NCBI RefSeq assembly: GCF_003412455.1
Contig: NZ_QTJU01000012.1
Span: 1 to 64,000, forward strand
Reading direction: 5' to 3'
DNA from: Deminuibacter soli
GTDB taxonomy: Bacteria > Bacteroidota > Bacteroidia > Chitinophagales > Chitinophagaceae
DNA length: 64,000 nt
A model generated the notes under the pieces. The model had not been told where the DNA came from. It saw nothing but the letters and a program-made list of their open reading frames with translations, and did not search any database. Both the position numbers and the translations under genes were made by a program. Shown here piece by piece: positions 52,604 through 61,559 of the stretch. Position 1 is the first letter of the stretch. The number at the start of each line of letters is the position of its first letter.

Positions 52604-53949
52604 ATTGCCGGTAAGCGAAAACTGAACACTGTGCCCGAAGGCTGGTTGGGCGCAACCGATATAGAACCGCCATTCTTTTCCACAAACTCCCTGCACAGCA
52701 GTAAACCAATGCCTGTGCCTATTTCGTTCATCGTTCCGCTGGTGCTGGCTATGTCTTTACCGGCGAACAATTGCTGCATTTTCTCGGGCGGCATGCCTTT
52801 GCCTGTATCAGCGATACTTACCTGTACCATATTTTCTTCTTCCGCGGCAGTAATGCTGAGGCGACCGCCGGGATAACTGAATTTAATGGCATTGCTCAGC
52901 AGGTTGCGCAAAATAAGCTTGCAATGGTTGCGGTCTGCATGCAGCTGCAAGCATTCACTCACCTGTACCTGCACCTGCAACTGCTTTTGATCGATGGCCT
53001 GCTTAAACAGTTCTACCTTTTGATTGACCAATACCGCCAGGGGAAAATCAGCAGGCGTTGCCCTGATGCCGTTCATCTGTGTTTTGCTCCAGTGCAGCAT
53101 ATTGGTTAAACCTTCCTGCAGTGATTCTACCTGGGTGCCCAGCTGGCCGGCAATTTCTTCGAACTCGCTTTGGGTAATTAACTCTTCGTGCAGCAGTTCG
53201 AGTGAGCTTTGCAGGGCGGCAATGGGCGAACGCATATCGTGCGCAATAATGGTAAGCAACTTTTCCTTGCTTTGGTTCAGCTGCTGCAATTGCTGGTTTT
53301 GCTTTTCCAGTTCCAGTTTTTGCAAATTCAACTGCTGTTGCTGTTCACTGAGCAGCCTGTTGTTTTGCTCAATCGTTTGTTTGTGGTTGCGGTGCGTGCT
53401 TTTAAAATAATGCAGGCTCAGCACCAGCAGCAATACCATCAGCAGCAGGTTCACCATCAGTCTTTCCCATGAAACCGATTGCTGGTCGAGGTTGTGGTAC
53501 TGCACGGTTTTAATGGCCAGGAACAACAACCCGTTCAGGGTGCTGAAGCCATACATATGCCATTTGTTATGGAACAGGATGGCAGTGATCACAATATTCA
53601 GCAGCAGGTAATTTTCGGCGCCATTGCGGTAAAAAAGTGCAGGCACGGCAAATAGTACCACGCTAAGGTTGATTAATACAGCACGGGCCGTGTAATGCCT
53701 GCCTTTGCGGTTAAAATATAAAATGGTGAGGTTACCGGCGAGCAGCAGAAACGTGGTGCAAAACTGGAAATACAGGTGCTGAATAATATTCAGGCACAAA
53801 AAAGTAACCATGAAGGGGATGGCAATAAGCAGGCAGATAGAGATAAGCCGGTTGCGTTGCTGTTCTTCAAATGTAGAAGCAGAATCGGGCTGACTGAGTA
53901 ACTGGTGCAAAGCGGCGGAAAGCCCTTTGGCTGCTGGTTTTGTTTTCAA
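52588..53949 (-). CDS. Membrane-bound sensor histidine kinase (orphan)
   Basis: A 453-residue kinase. N-terminal half: about six membrane helices (from LISICLLIAIPFMVTFLCL to LMVNLLLMVLLLVLSLHYF). Then a Gln-rich coiled coil (~185-230), the H-box with phosphoacceptor His237 in IIAHDMRSPIAAL, and the ATPase domain with NLLSNAIKFSYPGG, DTGKGMPPE and GTGIGLLLCREFVEKNGG. No response regulator lies nearby. The reading frame has no ATG or GTG after its upstream stop that keeps the first helix; the best start is TTG at 53949, so lower confidence attaches to the exact N-terminus. It sits antisense between rplY and pth. Confidence 0.92.
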   Translation of the reverse strand: MKTKPAAKGLSAALHQLLSQPDSASTFEEQQRNRLISICLLIAIPFMVTFLCLNIIQHLYFQFCTTFLLLAGNLTILYFNRKGRHYTARAVLINLSVVLFAVPALFYRNGAENYLLLNIVITAILFHNKWHMYGFSTLNGLLFLAIKTVQYHNLDQQSVSWERLMVNLLLMVLLLVLSLHYFKSTHRNHKQTIEQNNRLLSEQQQQLNLQKLELEKQNQQLQQLNQSKEKLLTIIAHDMRSPIAALQSSLELLHEELITQSEFEEIAGQLGTQVESLQEGLTNMLHWSKTQMNGIRATPADFPLAVLVNQKVELFKQAIDQKQLQVQVQVSECLQLHADRNHCKLILRNLLSNAIKFSYPGGRLSITAAEEENMVQVSIADTGKGMPPEKMQQLFAGKDIASTSGTMNEIGTGIGLLLCREFVEKNGGSISVAPNQPSGTVFSFRLPAIKNPA

Positions 53950-53997
53950 TAGACGAGGGGATTGAGCAGATAACGCACGAAGTTAAGATTTGCACTG

Positions 53998-54005
53998 TAT
54001 TTTTG
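53998..54005 (+). promoter_or_regulatory. -7 box of pth
   Basis: TATTTTTG, an exact TAnnTTTG match 33 bases before the pth ATG. It lies in the 89-base gap shared with the divergent histidine kinase. Confidence 0.55.
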
Positions 54006-54038
54006 AAAAGCCCGGCAGCGGGGTTTAATTTTACAGCA

Positions 54039-54620
54039 ATGAGCAAATTTCTTATCGTAGGATTGGGCAATATAGGTGCAGAATACGCGAACACAAGGCA
54101 CAATATAGGTTTCGATGTGGTACATGCTTTTGCCGTTAAACATGGCGGTATGTTTAAAACCGACCGCCTGGCCGAAGTGGCGGAAGTAAAATGGAAGGGC
54201 AAAATTTTTGTTTGCATTCTGCCTACCACGTATATGAACCTGAGCGGAAAAGCCTTTAAATACTGGATGGACAAGGAGAAAATACCATTGGAGCAAACGC
54301 TCACCGTGGTAGACGACCTGGCATTGCCGCTGAGTAAACTGCGGCTGCGCGGCGCAGGCAGCGATGCAGGGCACAACGGGTTAAAAGATATTCAGCTGAT
54401 GGTGGGTACCGATAAATATCCAAAGCTGCGTTTTGGCATAGGTGATAAGTTTCCGAAGGGTATGCAGGTGGATTTTGTGCTGGGAAAATGGTTTCCGGAG
54501 GAAGTACCGGTGGTTAAACAGAAAATAGATAAATGTGTTGAAGTTATAGAGCAATTTGCCGCAATTGGTATCGAAAGAACCATGAACACTGTAAATAATT
54601 TGAATTTTCCCTTATCATAA
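54039..54620 (+). CDS. pth: Peptidyl-tRNA hydrolase
   Basis: A 193-residue Pth, which releases peptides from prematurely dropped peptidyl-tRNAs. Seen: FLIVGLGNIGAEYANTRHNI with catalytic His21 (Ile replaces the usual Pro in GNPG), TYMNLSGKAFKYW, VVDDLALPLSKLRLR with the catalytic Asp, and GAGSDAGHNGLKDIQ. The ATG at 54039 gives the standard N-terminus; a longer reading is not supported. Its -7 box is at 53998. In many bacteria prs, rplY and pth are adjacent; here the kinase gene separates it. Confidence 0.97.
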   Translation: MSKFLIVGLGNIGAEYANTRHNIGFDVVHAFAVKHGGMFKTDRLAEVAEVKWKGKIFVCILPTTYMNLSGKAFKYWMDKEKIPLEQTLTVVDDLALPLSKLRLRGAGSDAGHNGLKDIQLMVGTDKYPKLRFGIGDKFPKGMQVDFVLGKWFPEEVPVVKQKIDKCVEVIEQFAAIGIERTMNTVNNLNFPLS

Positions 54621-54716
54621 ATCATTAGCTTTCTTTAAATTAGCTTAAAATATAATTGAGTTGGGACGTGCAATTGGTGCATTCTTTGCAGAAAGCCCAT
54701 GCCTTAATACTCGAAT

Positions 54717-54724
54717 TATCTTTT
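54717..54724 (+). promoter_or_regulatory. -7-like box before the FAH-family gene
   Basis: TATCTTTT, one base off the consensus, 18 bases before the ATG at 54743. Confidence 0.4.
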
Positions 54725-54742
54725 ATACCATAACTTCTATCT

Positions 54743-55354
54743 ATGAAAATCTTTTGCGTTGGACGTAATTATGCTGATCATGCCAAGGAACTGAAGAACG
54801 AAGTACCCGACGAGCCGGTTATTTTCATGAAACCCAAAAGTGCCTTGTTGCAGCAGCATACACCATTTTATTATCCCGAGTTTTCTAACGAGCTGCATTA
54901 CGAAGCCGAACTGGTGTTGCGTGTGGCCAAAAACGGCAAATACATTCAACAGCGTCATGCATCCCGCTATTACAATGCCATTACGGTTGGTATTGATTTT
55001 ACCGCCCGTGACGTACAGCAGGAGCTGAAGAAAAAAGGGCTGCCCTGGGAAAAAGCCAAGGCATGGGATAATTCGGCTGTAGTAGGCGAGTGGGTTGAAT
55101 TAACACCCGAAATGCTGAAGAAACCGTTTAATTTCTCTCTCAAAAACAACGAAGAACTGGTTCAGCAAGGCGTTAGCAGTGATATGCTGTTTTCGTTTGA
55201 CGCCATCGTTGCACATATATCCCAGTTTTTTTCCCTCAACATCGGCGATCTTATTTTTACCGGCACCCCGGCAGGCGTAGGCGAATGTGTGGTGGGTGAT
55301 GTGCTGGAAGGTTTCCTGGAAGAAAAGAAGATGTTTACGCTGGAAGTAAAATAA
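54743..55354 (+). CDS. Fumarylacetoacetate hydrolase family protein
   Basis: A 203-residue member of the FAH family of the short FAHD1/YcgM type, whose members hydrolyse acylpyruvates or decarboxylate oxaloacetate. Seen: CVGRNYADHAKEL, EPVIFMKPKSALL, the metal site in LHYEAELVLRV, VGIDFTARDVQ with KAKAWDNSAVVGEW, and LIFTGTPAGVG. Length fits the short form. It lies between pth and the E1 gene on the same strand. The precise substrate cannot be told. Cytoplasmic. Confidence 0.92.
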   Translation: MKIFCVGRNYADHAKELKNEVPDEPVIFMKPKSALLQQHTPFYYPEFSNELHYEAELVLRVAKNGKYIQQRHASRYYNAITVGIDFTARDVQQELKKKGLPWEKAKAWDNSAVVGEWVELTPEMLKKPFNFSLKNNEELVQQGVSSDMLFSFDAIVAHISQFFSLNIGDLIFTGTPAGVGECVVGDVLEGFLEEKKMFTLEVK

Positions 55355-55410
55355 GGGTTCATCTGTAAAAAATTAGTTGACTGTTGCTGCTGCACACCGA
55401 TATTTGCGGC

Positions 55411-57477
55411 ATGTTATCTACCAACGAGCTTGCCCGTGCATTTGGCTTAATGGCAACAGCACGTGCCATGGCCATGCTGTATGAGCAGGAGAGAAACGCA
55501 TGCAGGTATGTGCATGCAGTGGCAACAGGTCATGAGGCTATACAGATCGCTGCAGGCAGTCTGCTGGAATCGTGTGATTATGTAAGTCCGTACTATCGTG
55601 ACGATGCCATGCTGCTCTCGATGGGATTTGAACCCCACGAACTGATGCTGCAGTTACTGGCCAAGGCCGATGATCCTTTCTCAGGGGGCCGTTCATACTA
55701 CTGCCACCCCAGCAGTACCGATAACACCAAACCACGTATTATACACCAGAGCAGTGCCACGGGCATGCAGGCAATTCCATCCACCGGTATTGCACAGGGC
55801 ATTCAATACCTGAACCAGGTAAACGCCGCTGCGCTGCGCCGTGGCGAAAATGGTGAGTTTCCCGTTGTGCTCTGTTCTTTTGGCGACAATAGTATTACAG
55901 AAGGTGAAGTAAGTGAAGCATTGCAGTTTGCTGTATTGAAGAAGCTGCCCATTATTTACCTGGTGCAGGATAACCAATGGGGTATCAGCGTTTCGGCCGA
56001 AGAGGCACGTGCCATGAATGCCTGGGAATATGCAGCCGGTTTTAAAGGTTTGCATCGCCTGCAGGCAGATGGTACTGATTTGCTCAGCAGCTTCGCGGTA
56101 ATGGAAGAAGCTTTCCGTTATGCGCGTTCGCAACGCGGGCCTGTGCTGGTGCATGCTTCCGTGGTGCTGCTGGCGCATCATACCAGTGGTGTACGCCGCG
56201 AATTTTACCGCAGTAAGGAGAATCTGGAAGCGCACGCCAAAAACGATCCTTACCCCAAACTGCGCCGCTTATTGCTGCAGGATGGATTTACCCAGGACAA
56301 TATTGAACAGCTGGAGCGTGAGGCTGTAAAGCAGGTATACAGCGATTTTAGACAGGCACAGGCTGCAGCAGACCCTGCCCCGGCTACAGTTGCAGACCAT
56401 GTGTTTGCGCCAACACCCATCACTGAAGAACAAGGCACACGTATGCCTGTTGGCGGTGAAAAAACAATTATGGTAGATGCAGCCCTGCATGCCATTGAAG
56501 AGATTATGCAGCAGCATCCCGAATGTTTGCTGTATGGCCAGGACGTGGGGCGCACGCTGGGCGGTGTATTTCGTGAAGCGGCTACACTGGCAGAAAAGTT
56601 TGGTGATCACCGTGTGTTTAATACAGCCATACAGGAAGCCTATATTGCAGGCTCTACCATTGGCATGGCAGCTGTTGGTTTACGCCCCATTGTTGAGGTG
56701 CAGTTTGGCGACTATGTATACCCTGCTATTAACCAGCTGGCTTCTGAGCTGGTGAAATCCAGTTATCTCTCCAACGGTAAATTTTCTGTTCCCATGATAC
56801 TGCGTGTGCCTGTAGGTGCGTATGGTGGCGGCGGGCCGTATCATAGCGGCAGCATTGAATCTACACTTTTAAGCATCAAAGGCCTGAAGGTTTGTTTTCC
56901 ATCCAATGCAGCTGATTTAAAAGGTTTGATGAAAGCTGCTTACTATGATCCTAACCCGGTAATTATGCTTGAGCATAAAGGGTTATACTGGAGCAAGGTG
57001 CCGGGTACGGAAGATGCCAAAACTATTGAACCGGATAAAGATTATATACTGCCGCTGGGCAAAGCCAATGTGGTGGTGACTGCTGCGGAAAGCAATATCA
57101 ACAAGGGCGACAGTGTTTGTGTGGTTACCTATGGCATGGGCGTGCACTGGGCCAAGGCTGCGGCTGCCAAACTGTATGGCAGGGTAGAAGTGGTTGATTT
57201 GCGCACGCTGTATCCATTGGATGAAGCGCTGGTTTTCGACGCAGTAAAAAGACATGGCCGTTGCCTGGTGCTTACCGAAGAACAGCAAAATAATTCTTTT
57301 GCGGAAGCACTTGCCTGGCGCATATCCCATGCCTGTTTCAGCTGGCTGGATGTGCCTGTTGAAGTAATGGGCGCGCTTAGCCTGCCTGCAGTGCCTATCA
57401 ATATCCAACTGGAAGCAGCCATGTTACCATCAGCAGTAAAACTGATTCAGCGCCTGCAGCAACTGCTGGATGCATAA
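55411..57477 (+). CDS. Fused alpha-beta E1 of a 2-oxoacid dehydrogenase (branched-chain type)
   Basis: A 688-residue thiamin-diphosphate enzyme with E1 alpha (residues ~1-330) and E1 beta (~350-688) in one chain, decarboxylating 2-oxoacids for a dehydrogenase complex. Alpha part: YRDDAMLLSMGFEPHELMLQ, then SFGDNSITEGEVSEALQFAV and QDNQWGISVS (thiamin site). Beta part: LLYGQDVGRTLGGVFR, EVQFGDYVYPAINQLAS and RVPVGAYGGGGPYHSGS. The pattern suits branched-chain 2-oxoacids, but pyruvate cannot be excluded. E2 and E3 are not in the window. The ATG at 55411 lies 4 bases after TATTTGC, so a leaderless mRNA is possible. Confidence 0.93.
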   Translation: MLSTNELARAFGLMATARAMAMLYEQERNACRYVHAVATGHEAIQIAAGSLLESCDYVSPYYRDDAMLLSMGFEPHELMLQLLAKADDPFSGGRSYYCHPSSTDNTKPRIIHQSSATGMQAIPSTGIAQGIQYLNQVNAAALRRGENGEFPVVLCSFGDNSITEGEVSEALQFAVLKKLPIIYLVQDNQWGISVSAEEARAMNAWEYAAGFKGLHRLQADGTDLLSSFAVMEEAFRYARSQRGPVLVHASVVLLAHHTSGVRREFYRSKENLEAHAKNDPYPKLRRLLLQDGFTQDNIEQLEREAVKQVYSDFRQAQAAADPAPATVADHVFAPTPITEEQGTRMPVGGEKTIMVDAALHAIEEIMQQHPECLLYGQDVGRTLGGVFREAATLAEKFGDHRVFNTAIQEAYIAGSTIGMAAVGLRPIVEVQFGDYVYPAINQLASELVKSSYLSNGKFSVPMILRVPVGAYGGGGPYHSGSIESTLLSIKGLKVCFPSNAADLKGLMKAAYYDPNPVIMLEHKGLYWSKVPGTEDAKTIEPDKDYILPLGKANVVVTAAESNINKGDSVCVVTYGMGVHWAKAAAAKLYGRVEVVDLRTLYPLDEALVFDAVKRHGRCLVLTEEQQNNSFAEALAWRISHACFSWLDVPVEVMGALSLPAVPINIQLEAAMLPSAVKLIQRLQQLLDA

Positions 57478-57515
57478 CGGCAGTACAACCGGTATCCCAA
57501 GATATGATAAAGATA

Positions 57516-57558
57516 AAAGCCCGTAAATACGCAGTTGTAATGCGTGTTTGCGGGCTTT
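57516..57558. terminator. Shared terminator between E1 and araA
   Basis: A long imperfect hairpin with AAAGCCCG/CGGGCTTT at its base (57516-57523 and 57551-57558) and further pairing (TACGCA/TGCGTG) inside. T follows on the plus strand and A-rich sequence precedes, so it can serve both convergent units. Confidence 0.8.
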
Positions 57559-57575
57559 GTTATATTTGCACGCTT

Positions 57576-59066
57576 TTAGCGATAGTACGCTTCACTCCAT
57601 TTCAGTTCATTCTTTAAATCGCGCATGGTGGTGTTTTTGCCGATTAATACAAACTCAATGCCTGCCATATCTGCAAAGTCTTCGAGTTGGGTGCTGCTGA
57701 GGTTTTGGCTGTAGCAGGTATGGTGGGCGCCGCCGGCGAGTATCCAGGCTGCGCAGCCTGTGGGCAAGTCTGGGTAAGGTTTCCAGAGTACGCGTGCTAC
57801 GGGCAGGTTGGGCAGTTCGTGTTGTGGGGTAACTGCTTCCACTTCGTTTACCAGCAGGCGGAAACGGTTGCCCATATCAATCACCGATGCATTGAGTGCG
57901 GGGCCTGCGGGGGCGTTAAATACCAGGCGTACAGGATCTGCCTTGCCGCCAATGCCTAAAGGATGTACTTCACAGGAAGGTTTGCCTGCTGCAATGCTGG
58001 GGCAAATTTCGAGCATGTGCGAGCCGAGTACCAATTGATTCGCGGGATCGAAATGGTAGGTGTAATCTTCCATAAAAGAGTTGCCGCCGTTGAGGCCGCT
58101 GCCCATTACCTTCATGGCGCGTACCAGGGCACTTGTTTTCCAGTCGCCTTCACCGGCAAAGCCGTAGCCCGAAGCCATCAGGCGTTGTGCGGCAATGCCG
58201 GGCAGTTGAATCATGCCATGCAGGTCTTCAAAAGTATCCGTAAATCCTTTAAAGCCGCCCTGCTGCAGGAAGCTGGCTAAGCCCAGTTCAATGCGTGCCG
58301 CATCGCGCAGGTGCTGGTGTTTGTTGTTTCCTTTGTGCAAGGCTGGTGCGAGTGTATATGTACCTGCATATTCTTCTACCAGATTGTCAACTGCCTTATC
58401 ACTAATGGTGTCAATGATGTTTACAAGGTCGCCAATGCCGTAGGTGTTTACGGAGTAACCAAACTGAATTTCGGCTTCTACTTTATCGCCTTCTGTAACG
58501 GCTACGTAGCGCATATTGTCGCCAATGCGGGCGAACCTGGCGCCCTGCCAATCATGCCAGCCGGCAGCAACACGTGTCCAGTCGCCGATGCTGCTGCGTA
58601 CGTTGGTGGCTTCCCAATGCCCCACCACTATTTTACGGTTGCGGCGCAGGCGGCTTACCATGAAGCCGAACTCGCGGTCGCCATGTGCGCTCTGGTTCAG
58701 GTTCATGAAATCCATGTCAATGCTGCCCCAGGGAATATCGCGGTTGAATTGTGTATGCAGGTGCAGTAAGGGCTTCTGCAATATTTTCAGCCCACCTATC
58801 CACATTTTGGCCGGAGAAAAAGTGTGCATCCAGGCAATGATGCCAATACAGTTGGTGTCGTTATTGGCTGCTGCGCAGGTATGATAGATTTCTTCGGTTG
58901 TTTTAACAGTGGGCTTATAGACTATAGTAACCGGTATCTGCGATGCACTGCTGAGGGCGTTTGCAATGGTTTGCGCGTGTGCGGCTACCTGCTGTAATGT
59001 TTCTTCACCATACAGGTGCTGACTTCCGGTAACAAACCAAACTTCGAGGGCTTTTAAGTTGATCAT
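57576..59066 (-). CDS. araA: L-arabinose isomerase
   Basis: A 496-residue enzyme that isomerises L-arabinose to L-ribulose, with a Mn2+ site. Seen: [20 protein letters not shown] at the N-terminus, [40 protein letters not shown], the catalytic region [20 protein letters not shown] and the C-terminal [17 protein letters not shown]. Length is normal. It is the last gene of the araB-araD-araA operon, 41 bases after araD. Cytoplasmic. Confidence 0.98.
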   Translation of the reverse strand: MINLKALEVWFVTGSQHLYGEETLQQVAAHAQTIANALSSASQIPVTIVYKPTVKTTEEIYHTCAAANNDTNCIGIIAWMHTFSPAKMWIGGLKILQKPLLHLHTQFNRDIPWGSIDMDFMNLNQSAHGDREFGFMVSRLRRNRKIVVGHWEATNVRSSIGDWTRVAAGWHDWQGARFARIGDNMRYVAVTEGDKVEAEIQFGYSVNTYGIGDLVNIIDTISDKAVDNLVEEYAGTYTLAPALHKGNNKHQHLRDAARIELGLASFLQQGGFKGFTDTFEDLHGMIQLPGIAAQRLMASGYGFAGEGDWKTSALVRAMKVMGSGLNGGNSFMEDYTYHFDPANQLVLGSHMLEICPSIAAGKPSCEVHPLGIGGKADPVRLVFNAPAGPALNASVIDMGNRFRLLVNEVEAVTPQHELPNLPVARVLWKPYPDLPTGCAAWILAGGAHHTCYSQNLSSTQLEDFADMAGIEFVLIGKNTTMRDLKNELKWSEAYYR

Positions 59067-59107
59067 ATGGCGATGATTGATGTTGCGTGTTTTGTTTAAT
59101 GCTTTAT

Positions 59108-59809
59108 TTATTCCTGGCCGTAATAGGCGCCCTCACCGTGTTTGCGCTCGAAGTGTTTTTTTATGAGTGCTTCTTTCATGATAGCGCATTGGGTGTTGAT
59201 TTGCTCAGTAAGCAGGGCGAGGCGTGCAAGCTCTTCCAGCACGGCACTGTTGTATACCGCCTGTGCGGCAGTGCGGCCCCAGGTAAAGGGTGCATGACAG
59301 CCAACGAGCACCATTTCCACCTCATGGTAATCCAGCTTTTTCTCCGCAAAGGTTTGCATTATCTGGAAACCGGTTTGGTATTCATAATTGCCTGCAATCA
59401 TTTCGTCGCTCATGGGTGGGGCGCAGGGAATGCTGGTGGTGGTATGATCGGCATGGGTAGTGCCATACAGGGGAATATCGCGCAGCGATTGTGACCATGC
59501 GGTGGCATACGTGCTGTGGGTATGTACAATACCACCGATGCCCTGCCAGTGTTTGTATAATACGGCGTGGGTAAGTGTGTCAGAAGATGGGCGCAGTGTG
59601 CCTTCCACCGTTTTACCATCGAAATCAACGATCACCATTTTGGCAGGTGATAAGTCTGCATAGGGCATGCCGCTTGGCTTTATGGCAAACACACCCATAG
59701 CGTCGTCTGCTGCGCTGGCATTTCCAAAAGTAAACAATACCAAACCCAGCTGCGGCAGCTGCATATTGGCTGCATAGGCAGCTTCCTGTATATGTTGATA
59801 ACGTGACAT
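59108..59809 (-). CDS. araD: L-ribulose-5-phosphate 4-epimerase
   Basis: A 233-residue class II aldolase-fold enzyme that epimerises L-ribulose-5-phosphate to D-xylulose-5-phosphate, the last step of the pathway. Seen: [20 protein letters not shown], the zinc ligands in [14 protein letters not shown] and GTTHADHTT, and the family region HGEGAYYGQ at the C-terminus. The ATG at 59809 is one base from the araB stop codon, so translation is coupled. A longer reading inside araB is not supported. Confidence 0.97.
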   Translation of the reverse strand: MSRYQHIQEAAYAANMQLPQLGLVLFTFGNASAADDAMGVFAIKPSGMPYADLSPAKMVIVDFDGKTVEGTLRPSSDTLTHAVLYKHWQGIGGIVHTHSTYATAWSQSLRDIPLYGTTHADHTTTSIPCAPPMSDEMIAGNYEYQTGFQIMQTFAEKKLDYHEVEMVLVGCHAPFTWGRTAAQAVYNSAVLEELARLALLTEQINTQCAIMKEALIKKHFERKHGEGAYYGQE

Positions 59810-59810
59810 A

Positions 59811-61490
59811 TTATACGTTGATGGATTGCTGGTGAAGAAAATGACCGGTTTGTAAATACCGCTGGTAACGTAGTGCGTATAAGGGCACCTTTGTTTCATC
59901 CGGAAGATAGGTAGTGATAAAACCCTGCCCCATGGCCTCCATGGCATCTTCCACCTTATTATAAATACCTGCGGCAGTAGCGGCAAACATGGCAGCACCC
60001 AACGCACAGGTTTGTGTAGAGCGATGTATGCGGATGGGCATGTTCATTACATCGGCCATCATCTGCATAATAAAAGGTGATTTCTGTGCAACGCCACCCA
60101 TACCTATCAAGCCTTTCACAGGAATGCCTTCATGTACAAACCTGTCTGCAATAGCCTTTGCGCCAAAGCAGGTGGCTTCTGCAATGGCCCTGAAAATGCG
60201 CGGCGCATCTGTGGCCAGGTTTAAATTGGTGATGGCGCCCTTTAACGCCTGGTTGGCATCTGGCGTGCGGCGGCCATTGAACCAATCTACCGCCAGTTCA
60301 GTGCCTGCGCTGAAAGGCAGGGTGGCAGCGGCTTCGCTGAGTTGTTTGAGCAAGACATCGCTGGTTTCTTTAATCAGCGCATCGGCAGTGTCGGCTTCAA
60401 CCAACTGCGTTTGCGATAATACATTGTTCAGCGGCCAGCTCAGCAAATCCCTGAACCAGGCATAGGCATCGCCAAAGGCACTCTGGCCTGCTTCCATGCC
60501 CATCATGCCCGGGATAATAGAGCCAGGCACCTGGCCACAGATACCTTTTACCAGCTTGCCTTTTACTTCGCTGAGTGGTGCTACCAGCATATCGCAGGTA
60601 CTGGTGCCCATTACCTTGCTGAGGTAGTAAGGCTCAATTTGTCCGCCAACGGCGCCCATATGCGCATCAAACGCGCCGATGCCTACCACAACATCCGTAG
60701 ATAAGCCGAGGCGTTTAGCCCAATCGGCACTGAGCATTCCTGCCTGTTTATCGGCAGTATATGTTTCGGTGAATAGTTTAGCGGTAAAGCCTTTGAGCAG
60801 GGGATCGAGTGATGCAAAAAAACCATCGGGCGGGAAGCCGCCAAACAGGTTAGACCACAGGGCCTTGTGGCCTGCACTGCAAACACCACGTTTCAGTTGC
60901 TTAACATTGCTGCCACCGGTAAGCAGGAAGGGAATGTAATCGCAATGCTCTACCCAGCTGCTGCAGGCGTCACGCACCTGTTCATCTTCACGCAGAATAT
61001 GCAGCAGTTTGGCCCAGAACCATTCGGATGAATAAATGCCTCCTACGAACTGCAGGTAGTTGGTGGTGAAAGTGTCGGCATGACGGTTAATCGCTTCTGC
61101 TTCCTTAACGGCGGTATGATCTTTCCAGAGTACCACCATGGCATTGGGGTTTTCTTCAAAACCCGGCAGCAGTGCAAGCGGAATACCCTGTTCATTTACG
61201 GCTACGGGTGAGCTGCCGGTGGTATCTACCGAAATGGCTTTTACCTGTGCGGCGGCATCGGGGCCTGCCTGTGAAATACAGCTGCGGATGGTGTATTCGA
61301 GCCCTTCGATATGATCGAGCGGGTGCTGCCTGAATTGATTGGTGGCGGGTTGGCAATAGAGGCCCTTTTTCCAGCGCGGGTAATAAAAGAGGGCGGAGGC
61401 GATTTCGCTCCCATTGGCTGCGTTGACCAGGATTGACCTGACGGAATCGGTGCCAAAGTCGACACCAATGACATACTGTTCTTTTTTCAT
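59811..61490 (-). CDS. araB: Ribulokinase
   Basis: A 559-residue FGGY-family kinase that phosphorylates L-ribulose with ATP. Seen: the ATP-binding N-terminus YVIGVDFGTDSVRSILVNAA, VDTTGSSPVAVNEQGIPLAL, the DAHMGAVGG block, the substrate region VMGTSTCDMLVA, and the C-terminal GLIGMGGVAQKSPFIMQMMA. Length is typical of AraB. It heads the operon araB-araD-araA. A near-perfect AT-rich inverted repeat at 61535-61559 sits about 45 bases upstream and may be its operator. No arabinose transporter or known AraR gene lies in the window. Confidence 0.98.
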   Translation of the reverse strand: MKKEQYVIGVDFGTDSVRSILVNAANGSEIASALFYYPRWKKGLYCQPATNQFRQHPLDHIEGLEYTIRSCISQAGPDAAAQVKAISVDTTGSSPVAVNEQGIPLALLPGFEENPNAMVVLWKDHTAVKEAEAINRHADTFTTNYLQFVGGIYSSEWFWAKLLHILREDEQVRDACSSWVEHCDYIPFLLTGGSNVKQLKRGVCSAGHKALWSNLFGGFPPDGFFASLDPLLKGFTAKLFTETYTADKQAGMLSADWAKRLGLSTDVVVGIGAFDAHMGAVGGQIEPYYLSKVMGTSTCDMLVAPLSEVKGKLVKGICGQVPGSIIPGMMGMEAGQSAFGDAYAWFRDLLSWPLNNVLSQTQLVEADTADALIKETSDVLLKQLSEAAATLPFSAGTELAVDWFNGRRTPDANQALKGAITNLNLATDAPRIFRAIAEATCFGAKAIADRFVHEGIPVKGLIGMGGVAQKSPFIMQMMADVMNMPIRIHRSTQTCALGAAMFAATAAGIYNKVEDAMEAMGQGFITTYLPDETKVPLYALRYQRYLQTGHFLHQQSINV

Positions 61491-61534
61491 ATGGAATTGG
61501 TGTCAAGTTAACACTTATTATGGAAAGTAAATAA

Positions 61535-61559
61535 AAAATGGAATAACATATTCCATTTT
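61535..61559. promoter_or_regulatory. Inverted repeat upstream of araB (operator or terminator)
   Basis: Perfect 11-base arms AAAATGGAATA/TATTCCATTTT (61535-61545 and 61549-61559) with a three-base centre. It overlaps the stop codon of the HTH gene and lies 45 bases before the araB ATG. On the minus strand a T-rich tract follows, so it could be the HTH gene terminator. Its symmetry and place also fit an operator for the ara operon. Confidence 0.65.

Noticed and set aside
57561-57568. TATATTTG on the plus strand, a perfect -7 box
   Set aside because: It would drive transcription antisense into araA, and lies right after a terminator; no plus-strand gene follows.
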